Made by a program: the position numbers and the translations under genes. Shown here in pieces: positions 19,233-29,520 of a stretch of DNA of 64,000 nt. Origin of the DNA: Formosa algae. Lineage in GTDB: Bacteria; Bacteroidota; Bacteroidia; Flavobacteriales; Flavobacteriaceae. The stretch is from the NCBI RefSeq assembly GCF_001439665.1, contig NZ_LMAK01000014.1, positions 1 through 64,000 of the forward strand, read 5' to 3'. Numbering within the stretch: the stretch's first letter is position 1; every line of letters starts with the position of its first letter. The notes below the pieces were generated by a model that was given only the letters and a program-made list of their open reading frames with translations, did no database searches and was not told the DNA's origin.

Positions 19233-20696
19233 TTATGGATTTTCTTGTAACCAGTTTTGATAGCATTGGACTAAGAAATCGGTGCCAGCTTGTTTGTACT
19301 CATCTGTAAATAGAGTGAAATGGTCGCCTGAAACATAACTAAATTCCATTTGAGCCTTTAATGCGTTCATTTCTTTTTCTAACAGTGCTACAGAGCGGTT
19401 TAAAAATATATTATCGCTGGTGCCCACAGATATTCTAATTTTACCGTTCAGGTCTTTTTTAAGACTGTCCCAATGGTTTCTAAGTAATATAGAGAGGTCG
19501 TATCTTTTCCAAAGCGGGATGGCATTCTTGTTAATTTTACCCGTTGCATCATCGACTAATCTGATGCGTTTTCCATCGGTATCATATCCGCCAAACACCG
19601 CATCAAAAGCATGTAATTGCGAGCCTCTGTAAATAACATCTTCAGTTTGATAGAAGTCCTTAGAAAAGGTCACGGGAAAACGACCTGCTATGGTAAAAAG
19701 CGGACGTGATTGCCCTTTACTGTTGTAATATATATTATCGGCATCATAAATATTTACGTCTTGATAGTTTCTAAAATCCACTTGATCTGGCGCACTAGCC
19801 CAAGCTCCAACAAAAGTTTTCGGATAATTAACCTGTAACCAGAGGCTTGTCCAGCCTCCACTACTATGGCCATGCAGTAAAAAGGCGCCATTTGTTCTGT
19901 AGGTTTTTTGTAATGCTGGGATAAATTCTTTGACAAGCGCATCTCCCCAAGGTCCGTTTACATCACTATTGGCATAGGTAGAATGGCCTTCGGGGCAATT
20001 ACCATCCAGATAAATAACGATGGTGGGTTGGTCGCCCAATTGCTCTAAAAATGTGTTGTGTCCGGAGTATAATTTGTAATTCGCACCAAAACCAAAAATT
20101 GAGAAGATAACGGGGTAAGTTTTATCAGGTTGCTTGTAGTAGTCTTTAGGTAAACTGACGGCCGCATTTACAAAGATTGCTGTGTTGTGAAAGGCACTTA
20201 ATAGAGGTGATTGTACTTTGAATTCTTTTAAATAGTCTGTTTCATACATACGTATAGGCTTCACAGACTTAGTGGCCTCAATTTGGATGACTTTAAGAAA
20301 AGCCTTATCTATTTCTACTCTTACAGGTTCAGAATATAGGTTGCCTGTACCGGAACCTATATTCCCATCGCCAAGATTTAAGTCGAAAACCACTTGCACA
20401 TAATAAGTTCCTCGTTCTATATTTGATAATGCAACCGGATATGAGATTGCGTGATCGTCAAAACGGACGGCCTCACCAGGTTTTAAATCCGTGACCGACA
20501 CTCTGAATACGGGTGTCAACTCTAAGCCTACAGCAATATCTTTAGGCGATGTATTTACTTTAGACATATAGAGCAATACTTGTCCTGTAAAAGAGTCTTG
20601 CCTGAGATTGGTATTAAAGTTAACTTCAAATTGTTGTGCATCTACGTGGAACCCAATTAAGATAAAGCACAGACTTATAAGGTATATTTTTTTCAT
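19233..20696 (-). CDS. Secreted esterase of the enterochelin-esterase/esterase-D type
   Basis: A 487-residue exported serine hydrolase. I use the ATG at 20696, which gives a good signal peptide (M-K-K-I-Y-L..., cut after V-D-A-Q); an upstream in-frame ATG would add seven residues in front of it. Residues ~25-150 form an N-terminal beta domain, followed by an alpha/beta hydrolase domain with the nucleophile motif G-H-S-S-G-G-W near residue 279 and an S-G-D-H-F segment near residue 460 that supplies the histidine. The family includes feruloyl and acetyl esterases and siderophore esterases. The convergent TonB receptor next door is on the other strand, so there is no operon. The substrate is unknown. 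Confidence 0.72.
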   Translation of the reverse strand: MKKIYLISLCFILIGFHVDAQQFEVNFNTNLRQDSFTGQVLLYMSKVNTSPKDIAVGLELTPVFRVSVTDLKPGEAVRFDDHAISYPVALSNIERGTYYVQVVFDLNLGDGNIGSGTGNLYSEPVRVEIDKAFLKVIQIEATKSVKPIRMYETDYLKEFKVQSPLLSAFHNTAIFVNAAVSLPKDYYKQPDKTYPVIFSIFGFGANYKLYSGHNTFLEQLGDQPTIVIYLDGNCPEGHSTYANSDVNGPWGDALVKEFIPALQKTYRTNGAFLLHGHSSGGWTSLWLQVNYPKTFVGAWASAPDQVDFRNYQDVNIYDADNIYYNSKGQSRPLFTIAGRFPVTFSKDFYQTEDVIYRGSQLHAFDAVFGGYDTDGKRIRLVDDATGKINKNAIPLWKRYDLSILLRNHWDSLKKDLNGKIRISVGTSDNIFLNRSVALLEKEMNALKAQMEFSYVSGDHFTLFTDEYKQAGTDFLVQCYQNWLQENP

Positions 20697-20832
20697 GAGT
20701 ACACATTTTAAGATCATATTTAACCGTTACATTAGAAATATGAGTGCTTAATATAGTGTAAAAGCATGTATTTTAGCGTGTTAATCTGTTGTAATGCGAA
20801 GAATTTAGTTGTAAAAGCTTTACTGCTAAACT

Positions 20833-22134
20833 TTAATCTGTGGTATTTATATACACATCGCCACCTTTCATAACGAATACTACAGAATTTATAGTTGTTA
20901 TGAAATTATGGATTAGGTCTCCTTTTACAGCAATAATATCGGCATAGGCCTGCGGAGCAATATACCCTATATCATTAGTCTTATTTAAATGTACTGCAGA
21001 GATGTAGGTGCTAGATTGTAAAATATCTAACGGTTTCATTCCTGCTTCAGCATAATATCTAAACATATCTTTAGACGATTCGCCTCGCGAGACTTTAATA
21101 TCTGTATAATTATCAGAACCAGCAACTATAGGCACGCCTAGATCTATCGCTCTGTGTAGTCTGTCTTTCATTTTTTTTATATAACTATCTATCCAACCTA
21201 ACTCATTCGGATTGTAACCGGCAAGTTTTGCATACGTATCCATATAGGCTCTACTGTTTTCTGTAGGTACTAAATAGATGTTTTTTTCTGCCATTTTAAC
21301 AAGTGTGCTATCGGCTAAATTAAATCCGTGTTCAATACCGTCTACACCAGCTTCTATAGCATTCCAAGCCGATTGGTTGGTAATACTGTGGGCGGTGACT
21401 TTTAAATGGTAAGCATGTGCTGTGTTTACGACAGATTTAATTTCATCTACGGTTAAATAGGTTTTATTGGGAATATTATCTGCACAAATTTTAATAACAT
21501 CAACATTCTGATTTACATGTTCATTAACCGCATTTTTTGCATCTTCAGGACCTGAAATGATACGATATTCTAAACCAATTATATCTTGATGTTCAGGTAG
21601 TACCCCATAAATTTGTCCGCCCTCAGCTGCTAATATTGGTCCAGACGCAAAAATACGTGGTCCAAGAATACTACCTTCGTTAATGGCATCTCGTAGCGAG
21701 ACATCAAGATATATCCCGGAGTTTCCTAAATCTTTAATACTAGTAATGCCTTGGTCTACATAGCTTTTTGCTCTTTTAGAACCGCGCAATACTCTTAAAG
21801 CGTCACTTTCCATGGTTAGAGAATGTACACTGTGTTCAGCAAAATCTTCTTGCGCTTCTTGAGAAAATAGCACATGAGTATGCGCATCTATAAGTCCAGG
21901 AAGTACGGTGTATTCTGATAAATCTATAACTTGTTGTGTTTTAGGAAGTGTTTTAAAATCTGTAATCGCTATAATTCTTTCACCTTGAATTTCTATCAGT
22001 TTATTTTTAAGCAAGGTGTTAGATTTGCTATCGTATAAGAGGCCGGCTTTTATGTAGGTTGACTTTTGTTGCGCTAGTATTTTGGTTTGCGCCGTTATAA
22101 GAAATGTGAGTGTTATGAAAAGTATTTTGTACAT
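20833..22134 (-). CDS. Exported amidohydrolase (prolidase/imidazolonepropionase-like)
   Basis: A 433-residue metal-dependent hydrolase of the amidohydrolase superfamily, exported by a signal peptide ending I-L-A-Q. Metal ligands expected for a binuclear site are visible: D-A-H-T-H (near residue 87), a lysine in D-V-I-K-I that can be carbamylated (near 217), T-A-H-S (near 248), G-I-E-H-G (near 268) and G-S-D near 340. The layout matches the imidazolonepropionase-like group annotated as Xaa-Pro dipeptidases, which often act on dipeptides or cyclic amides. It stands alone on the minus strand with 136 bases to the esterase gene. The exact substrate is not determinable. Confidence 0.78.
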   Translation of the reverse strand: MYKILFITLTFLITAQTKILAQQKSTYIKAGLLYDSKSNTLLKNKLIEIQGERIIAITDFKTLPKTQQVIDLSEYTVLPGLIDAHTHVLFSQEAQEDFAEHSVHSLTMESDALRVLRGSKRAKSYVDQGITSIKDLGNSGIYLDVSLRDAINEGSILGPRIFASGPILAAEGGQIYGVLPEHQDIIGLEYRIISGPEDAKNAVNEHVNQNVDVIKICADNIPNKTYLTVDEIKSVVNTAHAYHLKVTAHSITNQSAWNAIEAGVDGIEHGFNLADSTLVKMAEKNIYLVPTENSRAYMDTYAKLAGYNPNELGWIDSYIKKMKDRLHRAIDLGVPIVAGSDNYTDIKVSRGESSKDMFRYYAEAGMKPLDILQSSTYISAVHLNKTNDIGYIAPQAYADIIAVKGDLIHNFITTINSVVFVMKGGDVYINTTD

Positions 22135-22365
22135 GTCTCTGTATTAATGCATGCCCAAGATAAGCATAGTTTTAGAGTGAAGTGCTTCCAAGAGACTGTT
22201 TTATGTGATTTTTTTAATGTAATATATGGTAGTTCTGTACCTTAAGGATTTTAAACTCTTAATTTAAATGTTCTAATTTTCATTTCTGAATCTGTGTTCT
22301 ATAGATCACTTAAATCCCAAAAGACCTTTTTGCTAGTGTGATGTAATGCTGTTAAACCAAAACAT

Positions 22366-22406
22366 AATATGGTTACAAGCTTCACCGTGAAACCTGTAAC
22401 CATATT
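22366..22406 (-). terminator. Nested hairpin downstream of the small membrane gene
   Basis: A perfect 12-bp stem (AATATGGTTACA at 22366-22377, TGTAACCATATT at 22395-22406) encloses a second small stem (TTCAC/GTGAA, 22381-22391). On the minus strand it follows the stop of the small membrane gene at 22470 and is trailed by a T-rich run, so it probably ends that transcript. The rest of 22135-22469 holds nothing else I can name. Confidence 0.55.
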
Positions 22407-22469
22407 TTATAATTACTGATGCTAAATTTCTTAGTATATCACTAGGAAAATAATCTAGAAATTGACTAA

Positions 22470-22652
<183 letters not shown>

Positions 22653-22825
22653 TTAAATTCATCACACATCATTATGTGCTTCTACAAGTCAAAGCTACAT
22701 GTATTTTAATCTTCCACTTGATGCATATGATGATGTTTTTTATCGCAATCCCTATGGCATCAAATTTAAGACTTAGACTTGATTATTAAATAATGCTACA
22801 TTTAAATGAGCTACTTTTTTATTGA

Positions 22826-22856
22826 TTTGTGTCAATCTAAAACATTTATAATAAAG
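22826..22856 (+). promoter_or_regulatory. Possible Bacteroidota-type promoter for the catalase gene
   Basis: TTTG at 22826-22829 is followed after exactly 19 bases by TAATAAAG (22849-22856), an imperfect match to the TTTG-N19-TAnnTTTG promoter of this phylum. It leaves a 57-base leader before the catalase start. The match is suggestive only. Confidence 0.3.
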
Positions 22857-22913
22857 AGTTTAGTGTGATTTTATTTAGAAAACCTTATCAGCTAACACTA
22901 AAACATTAAAAAC

Positions 22914-25052
22914 ATGGCAAAAGACAAAAGTAATTCACCTAAACTCAAAAAGATAGAAGATTTAGAAGCATCGTACAAGGAAATGGATAACAAGGCGATG
23001 ACGACAAATCAAGGATTGAAAGTTAACGATACCAATAATTCTTTGAAATCGGGGACACGAGGCGCGACACTTTTAGAAGATTTTTTATTACGTGAAAAGA
23101 TAACAAACTTTGATCATGAAAGAATTCCAGAGCGTATTGTACATGCTAGAGGTAGTGGTGCTCATGGTTATTTTGAGCTTTATGAAAGTATAGAAGAGTA
23201 CAGTAAGGCTGGAATATTTACAGATGTTAATCGTAAAACTCCGGTATTTGCTCGATTTTCAACGGTTGCCGGTTCTAAGGGATCTACAGATTTGGCCCGA
23301 GATGTGCGTGGATTTGCTGTTAAATTTTATACTGAAGAAGGGACTTGGGATTTGGTAGGAAATAATATGCCGATCTTTTTTATTCAGGATGCTATGAAGT
23401 TTCCAGACTTAATTCATGCTGTAAAGCCCGAACCTAATAAGGAAATTCCTCAGGCTGCTTCTGCTCACGATACATTTTATGATTTTGTATCTCGTACTAC
23501 CGAAACACTTCATAATCAGATATGGGTGATGAGTGATAGAGCAATTCCGCGTAGTTTACGTATGATGGAAGGTTTTGGAATTCATACATTCCGATTAATC
23601 AATGATAAAGGAGAATCTCATTTCGTGAAGTTTCATTGGAAACCAAAATTAGGTGTGCATTCTGTGACTTGGGACGAGGCCGTAAAAATTAGTGGAGCAG
23701 ATTCCGATTTTCACAGACGCGATCTATGGGATGCGATTGAAGCTGGAGCATATCCAGAATGGGAATTGGGTGTGCAAATTGTGCCCGAAGAAGATGAGTT
23801 TAAATATGATTTTGACTTACTTGATCCTACAAAATTGATTCCTGAAGAATTGGTGCCAGTTAAAATTATTGGGAAAATGACGTTAAACAGGAATCCAGAA
23901 AACTTCTTTGCAGAAACAGAGCAAGTTGCCTTTTTACCAGGACATATTGTACCAGGAATAGACTTTACTAACGATCCGTTGTTACAAGGCCGTTTATTTT
24001 CATATCGAGATACGCAATTGTCTAGATTAGGCGGACCAAACTTTCATCAGATTCCTATAAATCGCCCTGTAGTAGATACGCATAACAATCAACGAGATGG
24101 GAAAATGCAAATGGATATACCTAAAGGCCAAACGGCATACTTTCCAAATAGTATAGGTGGTGGTTGTCCTCATTTATCTAAAATGGCTGAAGGTGCTTTT
24201 CATTCGTATGAAGAACGTATTGATGCTAATAAAATAAGAACTCGTAGCGAAAGTTTTAACGATCACTTTTCACAGCCAGCATTATTTTATAGAAGTTTAT
24301 CTGCTTGGGAACAACAGCATGTGGCGGATGCGTACACCTTTGAACTTGGTAAATGTAACCATCAAGATATCCAAGAACGTATGTTATGGGTTGTCGCTCA
24401 AATTGATACAGATTTAGCAAAACAAGTGGCAAAAGGATTAGGATTAGAAATACCGAGTACAATAGAGCAACCTATTAATCAGGCCATAGGTGCCGATGCT
24501 AAGGTAGAAGACCAGCAGCCTCCAAAAAAGAAAAATTATTTAGATGCTGCACCTTCATTAAGTCAAGCACACACTAAGTTTGAAAGTATAGCCACCAGAC
24601 AGATAGCTGTATTGGTTTCGGATGGATTTTCTATGACCAATTTCAAAGCGGTAAAAGCGCATCTTGAAAGTAAAGGCGCGGTTATACAGTTAATCGCTCC
24701 ACATGGCGGACAAGTGACTTGCGATGAGAATATGAAACATAAAGTGGATGCTGCAATTATGACGACTGAAAGTGTGTTGTATGATGCAATTTATATTCCA
24801 GGCGGTAAAAAATCTATTACTGACTTAAAAAGCACTTCAAAATTTATAAGCTTTATTAACGAAGCTTTTAAACACTGTAAAGCCATTGCAGTGGATGATG
24901 AAGGGGAAGATTTAATTGATAAAACTTATGTCGCGGACTATAAAGACGATGCAGCCGTTTTTATTAATGCAGATGTTACAGCATTTGCAAAAGCTATTGC
25001 CAATCACCGTAATTGGGATAGAATGGAGATTGCAGACAGTTTAGCGGTGTAA
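22914..25052 (+). CDS. katE: Large-subunit catalase (HPII type)
   Basis: Haem catalase of the large-subunit clade (712 aa; small-subunit forms are near 480-500), converting hydrogen peroxide to water and oxygen. The distal His77 lies in V-H-A-R-G-S-G-A-H-G, and the haem-ligand Tyr364 in L-F-S-Y-R-D-T-Q. Other hallmarks are V-A-G-S-K-G-S-T-D-L-A-R-D-V-R-G-F and G-G-P-N-F-H-Q-I-P-I-N-R-P. Residues ~560-712 form the extra C-terminal flavodoxin/DJ-1-like domain typical of this clade (I-A-V-L-V-S-D-G-F). No signal peptide is seen, so it acts in the cytoplasm. The gene is monocistronic with its own terminator. Everything needed for activity seems present. Confidence 0.95.
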   Translation: MAKDKSNSPKLKKIEDLEASYKEMDNKAMTTNQGLKVNDTNNSLKSGTRGATLLEDFLLREKITNFDHERIPERIVHARGSGAHGYFELYESIEEYSKAGIFTDVNRKTPVFARFSTVAGSKGSTDLARDVRGFAVKFYTEEGTWDLVGNNMPIFFIQDAMKFPDLIHAVKPEPNKEIPQAASAHDTFYDFVSRTTETLHNQIWVMSDRAIPRSLRMMEGFGIHTFRLINDKGESHFVKFHWKPKLGVHSVTWDEAVKISGADSDFHRRDLWDAIEAGAYPEWELGVQIVPEEDEFKYDFDLLDPTKLIPEELVPVKIIGKMTLNRNPENFFAETEQVAFLPGHIVPGIDFTNDPLLQGRLFSYRDTQLSRLGGPNFHQIPINRPVVDTHNNQRDGKMQMDIPKGQTAYFPNSIGGGCPHLSKMAEGAFHSYEERIDANKIRTRSESFNDHFSQPALFYRSLSAWEQQHVADAYTFELGKCNHQDIQERMLWVVAQIDTDLAKQVAKGLGLEIPSTIEQPINQAIGADAKVEDQQPPKKKNYLDAAPSLSQAHTKFESIATRQIAVLVSDGFSMTNFKAVKAHLESKGAVIQLIAPHGGQVTCDENMKHKVDAAIMTTESVLYDAIYIPGGKKSITDLKSTSKFISFINEAFKHCKAIAVDDEGEDLIDKTYVADYKDDAAVFINADVTAFAKAIANHRNWDRMEIADSLAV

Positions 25053-25081
25053 ATTTTCACTTCTAAGTATATTAAATATCA

Positions 25082-25122
25082 ACTTGTTTCATTACTAATG
25101 TAGTGAAACAAGTTTTTTTTTG
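25082..25122 (+). terminator. Rho-independent terminator of the catalase gene
   Basis: ACTTGTTTCA (25082-25091) pairs with TGAAACAAGT (25104-25113). Three more pairs, one of them G-T, extend the stem around a 6-base loop. A run of ten T follows (25113-25122), 30 bases after the stop codon. Confidence 0.85.
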
Positions 25123-25229
25123 TTTAAGTCAATATATTATAGGAATACTATTCACTTCTATATTCAGAATATTTAATACCTACTAAAAATGAAGACTAAG
25201 ACGTTTTGGTTTTAGCGTATTCAAACTTG

Positions 25230-25835
25230 TTAATTTGTATCTGTAATATCTATGGTAATCACTTGGTTTGTGTTTTTGTCGAAAAGGAGCAAAGCTTGGT
25301 CCCATGGCGTATCGAAAAACCAATAAGCGTGTTCAGGGGCGTAGGTAAAACTATTGACTTCGTTAAAGCGATTGTCAAACTCGTCTTGAACAAAATCTAA
25401 AGCTAAAGCCCATGCTTTTTTTGTTTTTATACTGTTGTAAGCACCGCCGTAATGTAAGGTGCGTGCCAATTGGCCTGGTAAATCAAAGATATCACTAAAC
25501 CATTTGGTTTGTTTACAATTTGGAGTATCGGTATGGTAATCTAAATCTGTTCTATACTGCTGTAATTCTAGTCTGTTAAAAAAATGCGCGATAAAATATA
25601 TATCGCTTAATCTGTTTCTGGAAGCAAACCATTGCAGACACTCATGGTCTGATATTTGAAATTTATGTAATTGTATACCTCCATTAGTGTGCGTTGTAGT
25701 ACAAGCTGCTTTAAAAGCCTCTGCACCAGCAGACCATTCCTGAAGTTCGGTAATGGTAAGCTCCTGCCACATGTTTACAATCTCTTGCTCTGATGGCATA
25801 TCTTGAGTAAAATCTACTTTTAGTCTGTTGGTCAT
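25230..25835 (-). CDS. Hypothetical cytoplasmic protein
   Basis: A 201-residue soluble protein with no signal peptide or membrane segment. It is rich in aromatic residues and has no motif I recognise (examples: W-Q-E-L-T-I-T-E-L-Q-E-W, W-F-F-D-T-P-W-D-Q-A-L-L-L-F-D). The sequence reads like a folded globular protein, and the opposite-strand frame over it is a shadow. It lies downstream of the helicase-PLD gene on the same strand, and the two are oddly placed: the helicase stop is 94 bases upstream of this start. Whether it is part of that defence locus is unknown. Confidence 0.6.
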   Translation of the reverse strand: MTNRLKVDFTQDMPSEQEIVNMWQELTITELQEWSAGAEAFKAACTTTHTNGGIQLHKFQISDHECLQWFASRNRLSDIYFIAHFFNRLELQQYRTDLDYHTDTPNCKQTKWFSDIFDLPGQLARTLHYGGAYNSIKTKKAWALALDFVQDEFDNRFNEVNSFTYAPEHAYWFFDTPWDQALLLFDKNTNQVITIDITDTN

Positions 25836-25929
25836 AATAGAGTTGTAGGTGTTTGTGTGTGTTTTTGGCTTTGCTTGGGACTAAAATAGAAAAGTAAAGG
25901 GTGTGTTGCGCAAAAAAAAATCGGGAGTT

Positions 25930-28900
25930 TTATTTGATAACATGTTCTAAATAGGCTTTGGCCTTTTTAATCATGGCTTTAGCAGGTTCACCTTTTACCA
26001 CAATAGATGATTCTTCTCTAAAATATTTACTTTCTTGATTACGAAGCGCAGAAAACCAATTAAAGGAACCATCAATAATAATTTCATTATCAATTATAAT
26101 GGTTTTGCTATGAATACCGTCTACAAGTTTTAATGTAGCGCCACTTTCTTTAATTAACTCTCGCCCTTTTTGTGCTGTAGTTTTTAACTGATTGTTGCAT
26201 ATATCAAGCGTAGAGTCTGTGATTATTAAAACTTTGACACCTTTATTTACTGTAGCATGTAATTGTTCCTTTACCGAATGTATCTCGATTGAATTTAAAA
26301 TCTGTGTGTTCCCACCATCAAAGTAATTAATTGTATTGCATTCTATTGCGTTTGAAGAAATAAACGGAGAGACAATAATGAGTTCTGATTTCGCAATTTC
26401 AAATGCTCGATTAAGGGTGCCAATATGTGTCTTTAAGTTGCTAAGACGTATTACTCCATTTTCAGTATTTGTGTTTTCAAAAACAATTTTGTTAGATAAT
26501 TCACAATCTTCATCTTCTTGTAACCATTGTTTTAAACGACCTAGAGGATTGTGTTTTGTGGCATTTATAGCATTTAAATTACCAAAAACAAGAAAACTAG
26601 ATTTAGCTCTTGAAACTGCAACATTAAGCATATTAAGATTGTCTGCAAAAAACGTACTATCACCTGGAGTTAATACAGATGAGAAAATGACAACATCAAT
26701 TTCTGCACCTTGTAAGGCATGTACAGTACCAGATATTAAGTCTTTATAGACTTTCTTGTTAATTTTTAACAACTCGGATTTAATAAGTGAGGCCTGAGAT
26801 TTATAAGGTGTAACTATGGCCAGTATTTTGGAAATACACTCATTATTAAAAGCTTTTTCAAGCTCAGGACGCTTATTTTCAATCCATTTGGCAATGGTGA
26901 TGGCATCTTGAACGTTGTGTCTGCTATTTCCAATTTTTTCACTACCGCTTTCAATATGCATAAAGCCTTTTAAAGGTAAACCTGTGTCTGCTTTTATTGT
27001 ATTCCCTTTTGTTAATATCAGTTTGTCATTATACACATTCTGATTTGAATAAGAGATAATTTTGTCTGGACATCTTCGGTGCTCTCTTAAAAGAGTTCCT
27101 CCCAAATCTTCATCTTTTACGAAACATGAATTTTGAGCTATTTTCATTAAGTTCCCAGAAGAACAAAGTAATCCTGATGCTTTATAATTATTAATCACAT
27201 CTTCAGAAGCATCTTCTGCAAGAACATGATTCATTTTAAGATTAACAAGATCGAGTTTTTCTTCTACAGACCAAACCGGTTCAATTTGAAATATATCGCC
27301 TACAATTAATGCTTTTTTTGCAAGAGAAAATGAAGGGATTGCAATATCTGGAGCCACCTGACCAGCTTCATCGACTATAATTAAGTCGAACAAATTATAA
27401 TACGCCTTTTCTCCTTCTGCTTTATCATAATACGTACTAAATCTAGGGATAGAATGAAATGTTGAAATATAGATAGGAGTTATTCCTGCAAAACGCTGTA
27501 ATTTTTCTTTATATCTAATTTTACCACGTTCTCGGTCCTTATTATTTTTTTTCAGATTTGCTTCTAGAGTTAACAAATATTCTGCTTCTCTAAAGTGTAT
27601 GGCAAGCCAGAATGCTTCAAAACGACAAGATATATCCATTCTAACATGCATGTCTTCTAAGGGATGAAGCTTTTTATATTCTTCACCCGTTAAATTATGA
27701 AGTTTCTTTAATTTATTCTTATACGTGCTGTTCCAAGCCTCAATACAAGATTTGTAAGTAGAAGTCTGTTCTTCAATTTTAACTTTTAAATCGACTAATG
27801 TATTTAAGTCATCTTTAAGTTGTTTTAACGTATTCGATATTGAAATAATCTTCTCATTAAGCAAATATATTAAAGCATTGTAGTTGCTATAATCTGGAAC
27901 CAAATTAAAGTCTATATCTAATAATGCTCTTTGGAAAGACGAAGCTCTAAGTTTTTTGTATTTTGAAAGGAATGATAGAATATTTTGAATAAAAGGCTGT
28001 TGATTTTTGGCAAGAGTCAGCTTTTCTTCTGAACGGATAATATGTTTAAGTTCTATATTGCTTTTATCAATGTTAGATTCAATTATTGAAATACTTGTTT
28101 TTAAATCATTACAGTCGGAAAAACCTTTCTCTTTTAATACTTGAGAGATGTTCTCGTATTGTTCTGCTATTTCAAGATGTCGTTTTATATTGTTTACAGT
28201 AGATTGTACTTTATTTAATAATATGTCCTTACACGTTTTAATATCTGTTGCTTCTTTAAGATAATCAGAAAATTTCTCTAGGAAGTATGCTTTTTTAGCA
28301 TCTATATTTTCATGTTCAAAATCGTTCAAAAACCCTTTTCCAAATTCAGAATTGCAAGTTTGGTAACTATTATTTTCATTAGTAGAAAGATATAAACCTA
28401 AAGAACGTAAGCCAGGTAACCAGCGCTGGGTTAATGTTTGATCAGAATTAAGAACAAAACTGTCTAGTATGTTCGTGATGGCTTGATTATTAGCAGAACA
28501 AGCCACTATTAATTCAGGTTTTTGTTGATAGAATACAGTAGATACTACACTATTAGCAACGACAGATTGTAAAAATGTTGTTTTCCCGGTTCCTGGAGGT
28601 CCATTAACAGCCAAAACATTTGATTTTTGAAGCATATTATAACAAGTAATACTTTCTCTTTGTGATACAGAGAGAGGGAAATCACCGCTCATCTGTCCGA
28701 TATGATCCTTGTTTCTAATGACCTTAGATTTTTCAGGAATGGGTATTTGTTTTATGTTTCCGGCATCTATAAAGTTGTTAAGTAAACCTGCTTTTGGAGG
28801 ATTTTCTTCGAGTCTGTTGTACAGTTTTCTGATATTTTCTGTAAGTCCGCGTAATTCACCTTTCTGAACGAATATATGTTTCTCTAGTTTTATATTGAAT

Positions 28901-29424
28901 TCATCAAAGTCTTTTTGAGTAATAACCGAAAAAAAAGATTCGCACTTGTTCCAATAAGACTGCCACGATTCATCTCTAAACTCAAATTTCTGTAGCTCCT
29001 TGTCTACTTTTTGTATTGTTCCAATACTGTATGTACCTTTAAAATTGGGTGTAAGATATTCTCTAACAAAAAAAGGTTTCGCTAAGCCTTTATTCAATTT
29101 TTGTGGGGCAAGAGTGCCGTCTTTATACATTATTGCAGGAATCCAAAACGGATAAAAAATATGTGGCTCTAATCCTTTTGATTTACCATGTTCAAAATTA
29201 GACTGTATTGAGCACGGACAAATATCTACGTTTATAGATTTTTTATCTTTATTTTTAGGCGAAATACTCCATAAATATTGTGCATGCTTTAATGGAACTT
29301 GTTCTATAAAATAGGATGCTACAGGTATTGGGTAAGTGGTAACATCAATTTGCTTTCTATCAGCATCAATTAGCGTTTTTTTCCAATAACTTAACCAAGA
29401 TTTTAAATCTAGAATTTTTACCAC
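25930..29424 (-). CDS. SF1 (COG1112-type) helicase fused to a PLD nuclease, Mokosh type II-like
   Basis: A 1164-residue single-protein defence candidate. An Upf1-like SF1 helicase is split by a long helical insert: Walker A G-P-P-G-T-G-K-T near residue 278, Walker B D-E-A-G-Q near 684, G-D-I-F-Q-I-E-P, L-R-E-H-R-R-C, V-T-P-Y-K-S-Q and V-A-V-S-R-A-K near 960. Residues ~370-640 between motifs I and II look like coiled coil. The C-terminal ~155 residues are phospholipase-D-like, with one H-x-K-x4-D motif (His1105, Lys1107) followed by G-S-F-N-W. This order is that of Mokosh type II, a known anti-phage system with a helicase and a PLD domain in one chain. The resemblance is by domain order and not by alignment. 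The ORF is intact. Confidence 0.8.
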   Translation of the reverse strand: MVKILDLKSWLSYWKKTLIDADRKQIDVTTYPIPVASYFIEQVPLKHAQYLWSISPKNKDKKSINVDICPCSIQSNFEHGKSKGLEPHIFYPFWIPAIMYKDGTLAPQKLNKGLAKPFFVREYLTPNFKGTYSIGTIQKVDKELQKFEFRDESWQSYWNKCESFFSVITQKDFDEFNIKLEKHIFVQKGELRGLTENIRKLYNRLEENPPKAGLLNNFIDAGNIKQIPIPEKSKVIRNKDHIGQMSGDFPLSVSQRESITCYNMLQKSNVLAVNGPPGTGKTTFLQSVVANSVVSTVFYQQKPELIVACSANNQAITNILDSFVLNSDQTLTQRWLPGLRSLGLYLSTNENNSYQTCNSEFGKGFLNDFEHENIDAKKAYFLEKFSDYLKEATDIKTCKDILLNKVQSTVNNIKRHLEIAEQYENISQVLKEKGFSDCNDLKTSISIIESNIDKSNIELKHIIRSEEKLTLAKNQQPFIQNILSFLSKYKKLRASSFQRALLDIDFNLVPDYSNYNALIYLLNEKIISISNTLKQLKDDLNTLVDLKVKIEEQTSTYKSCIEAWNSTYKNKLKKLHNLTGEEYKKLHPLEDMHVRMDISCRFEAFWLAIHFREAEYLLTLEANLKKNNKDRERGKIRYKEKLQRFAGITPIYISTFHSIPRFSTYYDKAEGEKAYYNLFDLIIVDEAGQVAPDIAIPSFSLAKKALIVGDIFQIEPVWSVEEKLDLVNLKMNHVLAEDASEDVINNYKASGLLCSSGNLMKIAQNSCFVKDEDLGGTLLREHRRCPDKIISYSNQNVYNDKLILTKGNTIKADTGLPLKGFMHIESGSEKIGNSRHNVQDAITIAKWIENKRPELEKAFNNECISKILAIVTPYKSQASLIKSELLKINKKVYKDLISGTVHALQGAEIDVVIFSSVLTPGDSTFFADNLNMLNVAVSRAKSSFLVFGNLNAINATKHNPLGRLKQWLQEDEDCELSNKIVFENTNTENGVIRLSNLKTHIGTLNRAFEIAKSELIIVSPFISSNAIECNTINYFDGGNTQILNSIEIHSVKEQLHATVNKGVKVLIITDSTLDICNNQLKTTAQKGRELIKESGATLKLVDGIHSKTIIIDNEIIIDGSFNWFSALRNQESKYFREESSIVVKGEPAKAMIKKAKAYLEHVIK

Positions 29425-29520
29425 AATGTTTCGTTTTATAACTCTAACGACTAATATACTAAATACAAATTGCCTTGCTTATGAGAATGTTTAAAAAACA
29501 CTTTTTTGTATAGGTGTTAT

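Noticed and set aside
26336-26749. A 137-codon plus-strand frame inside the helicase-PLD gene
   Set aside because: It is antisense to conserved helicase motifs and has no features of its own.
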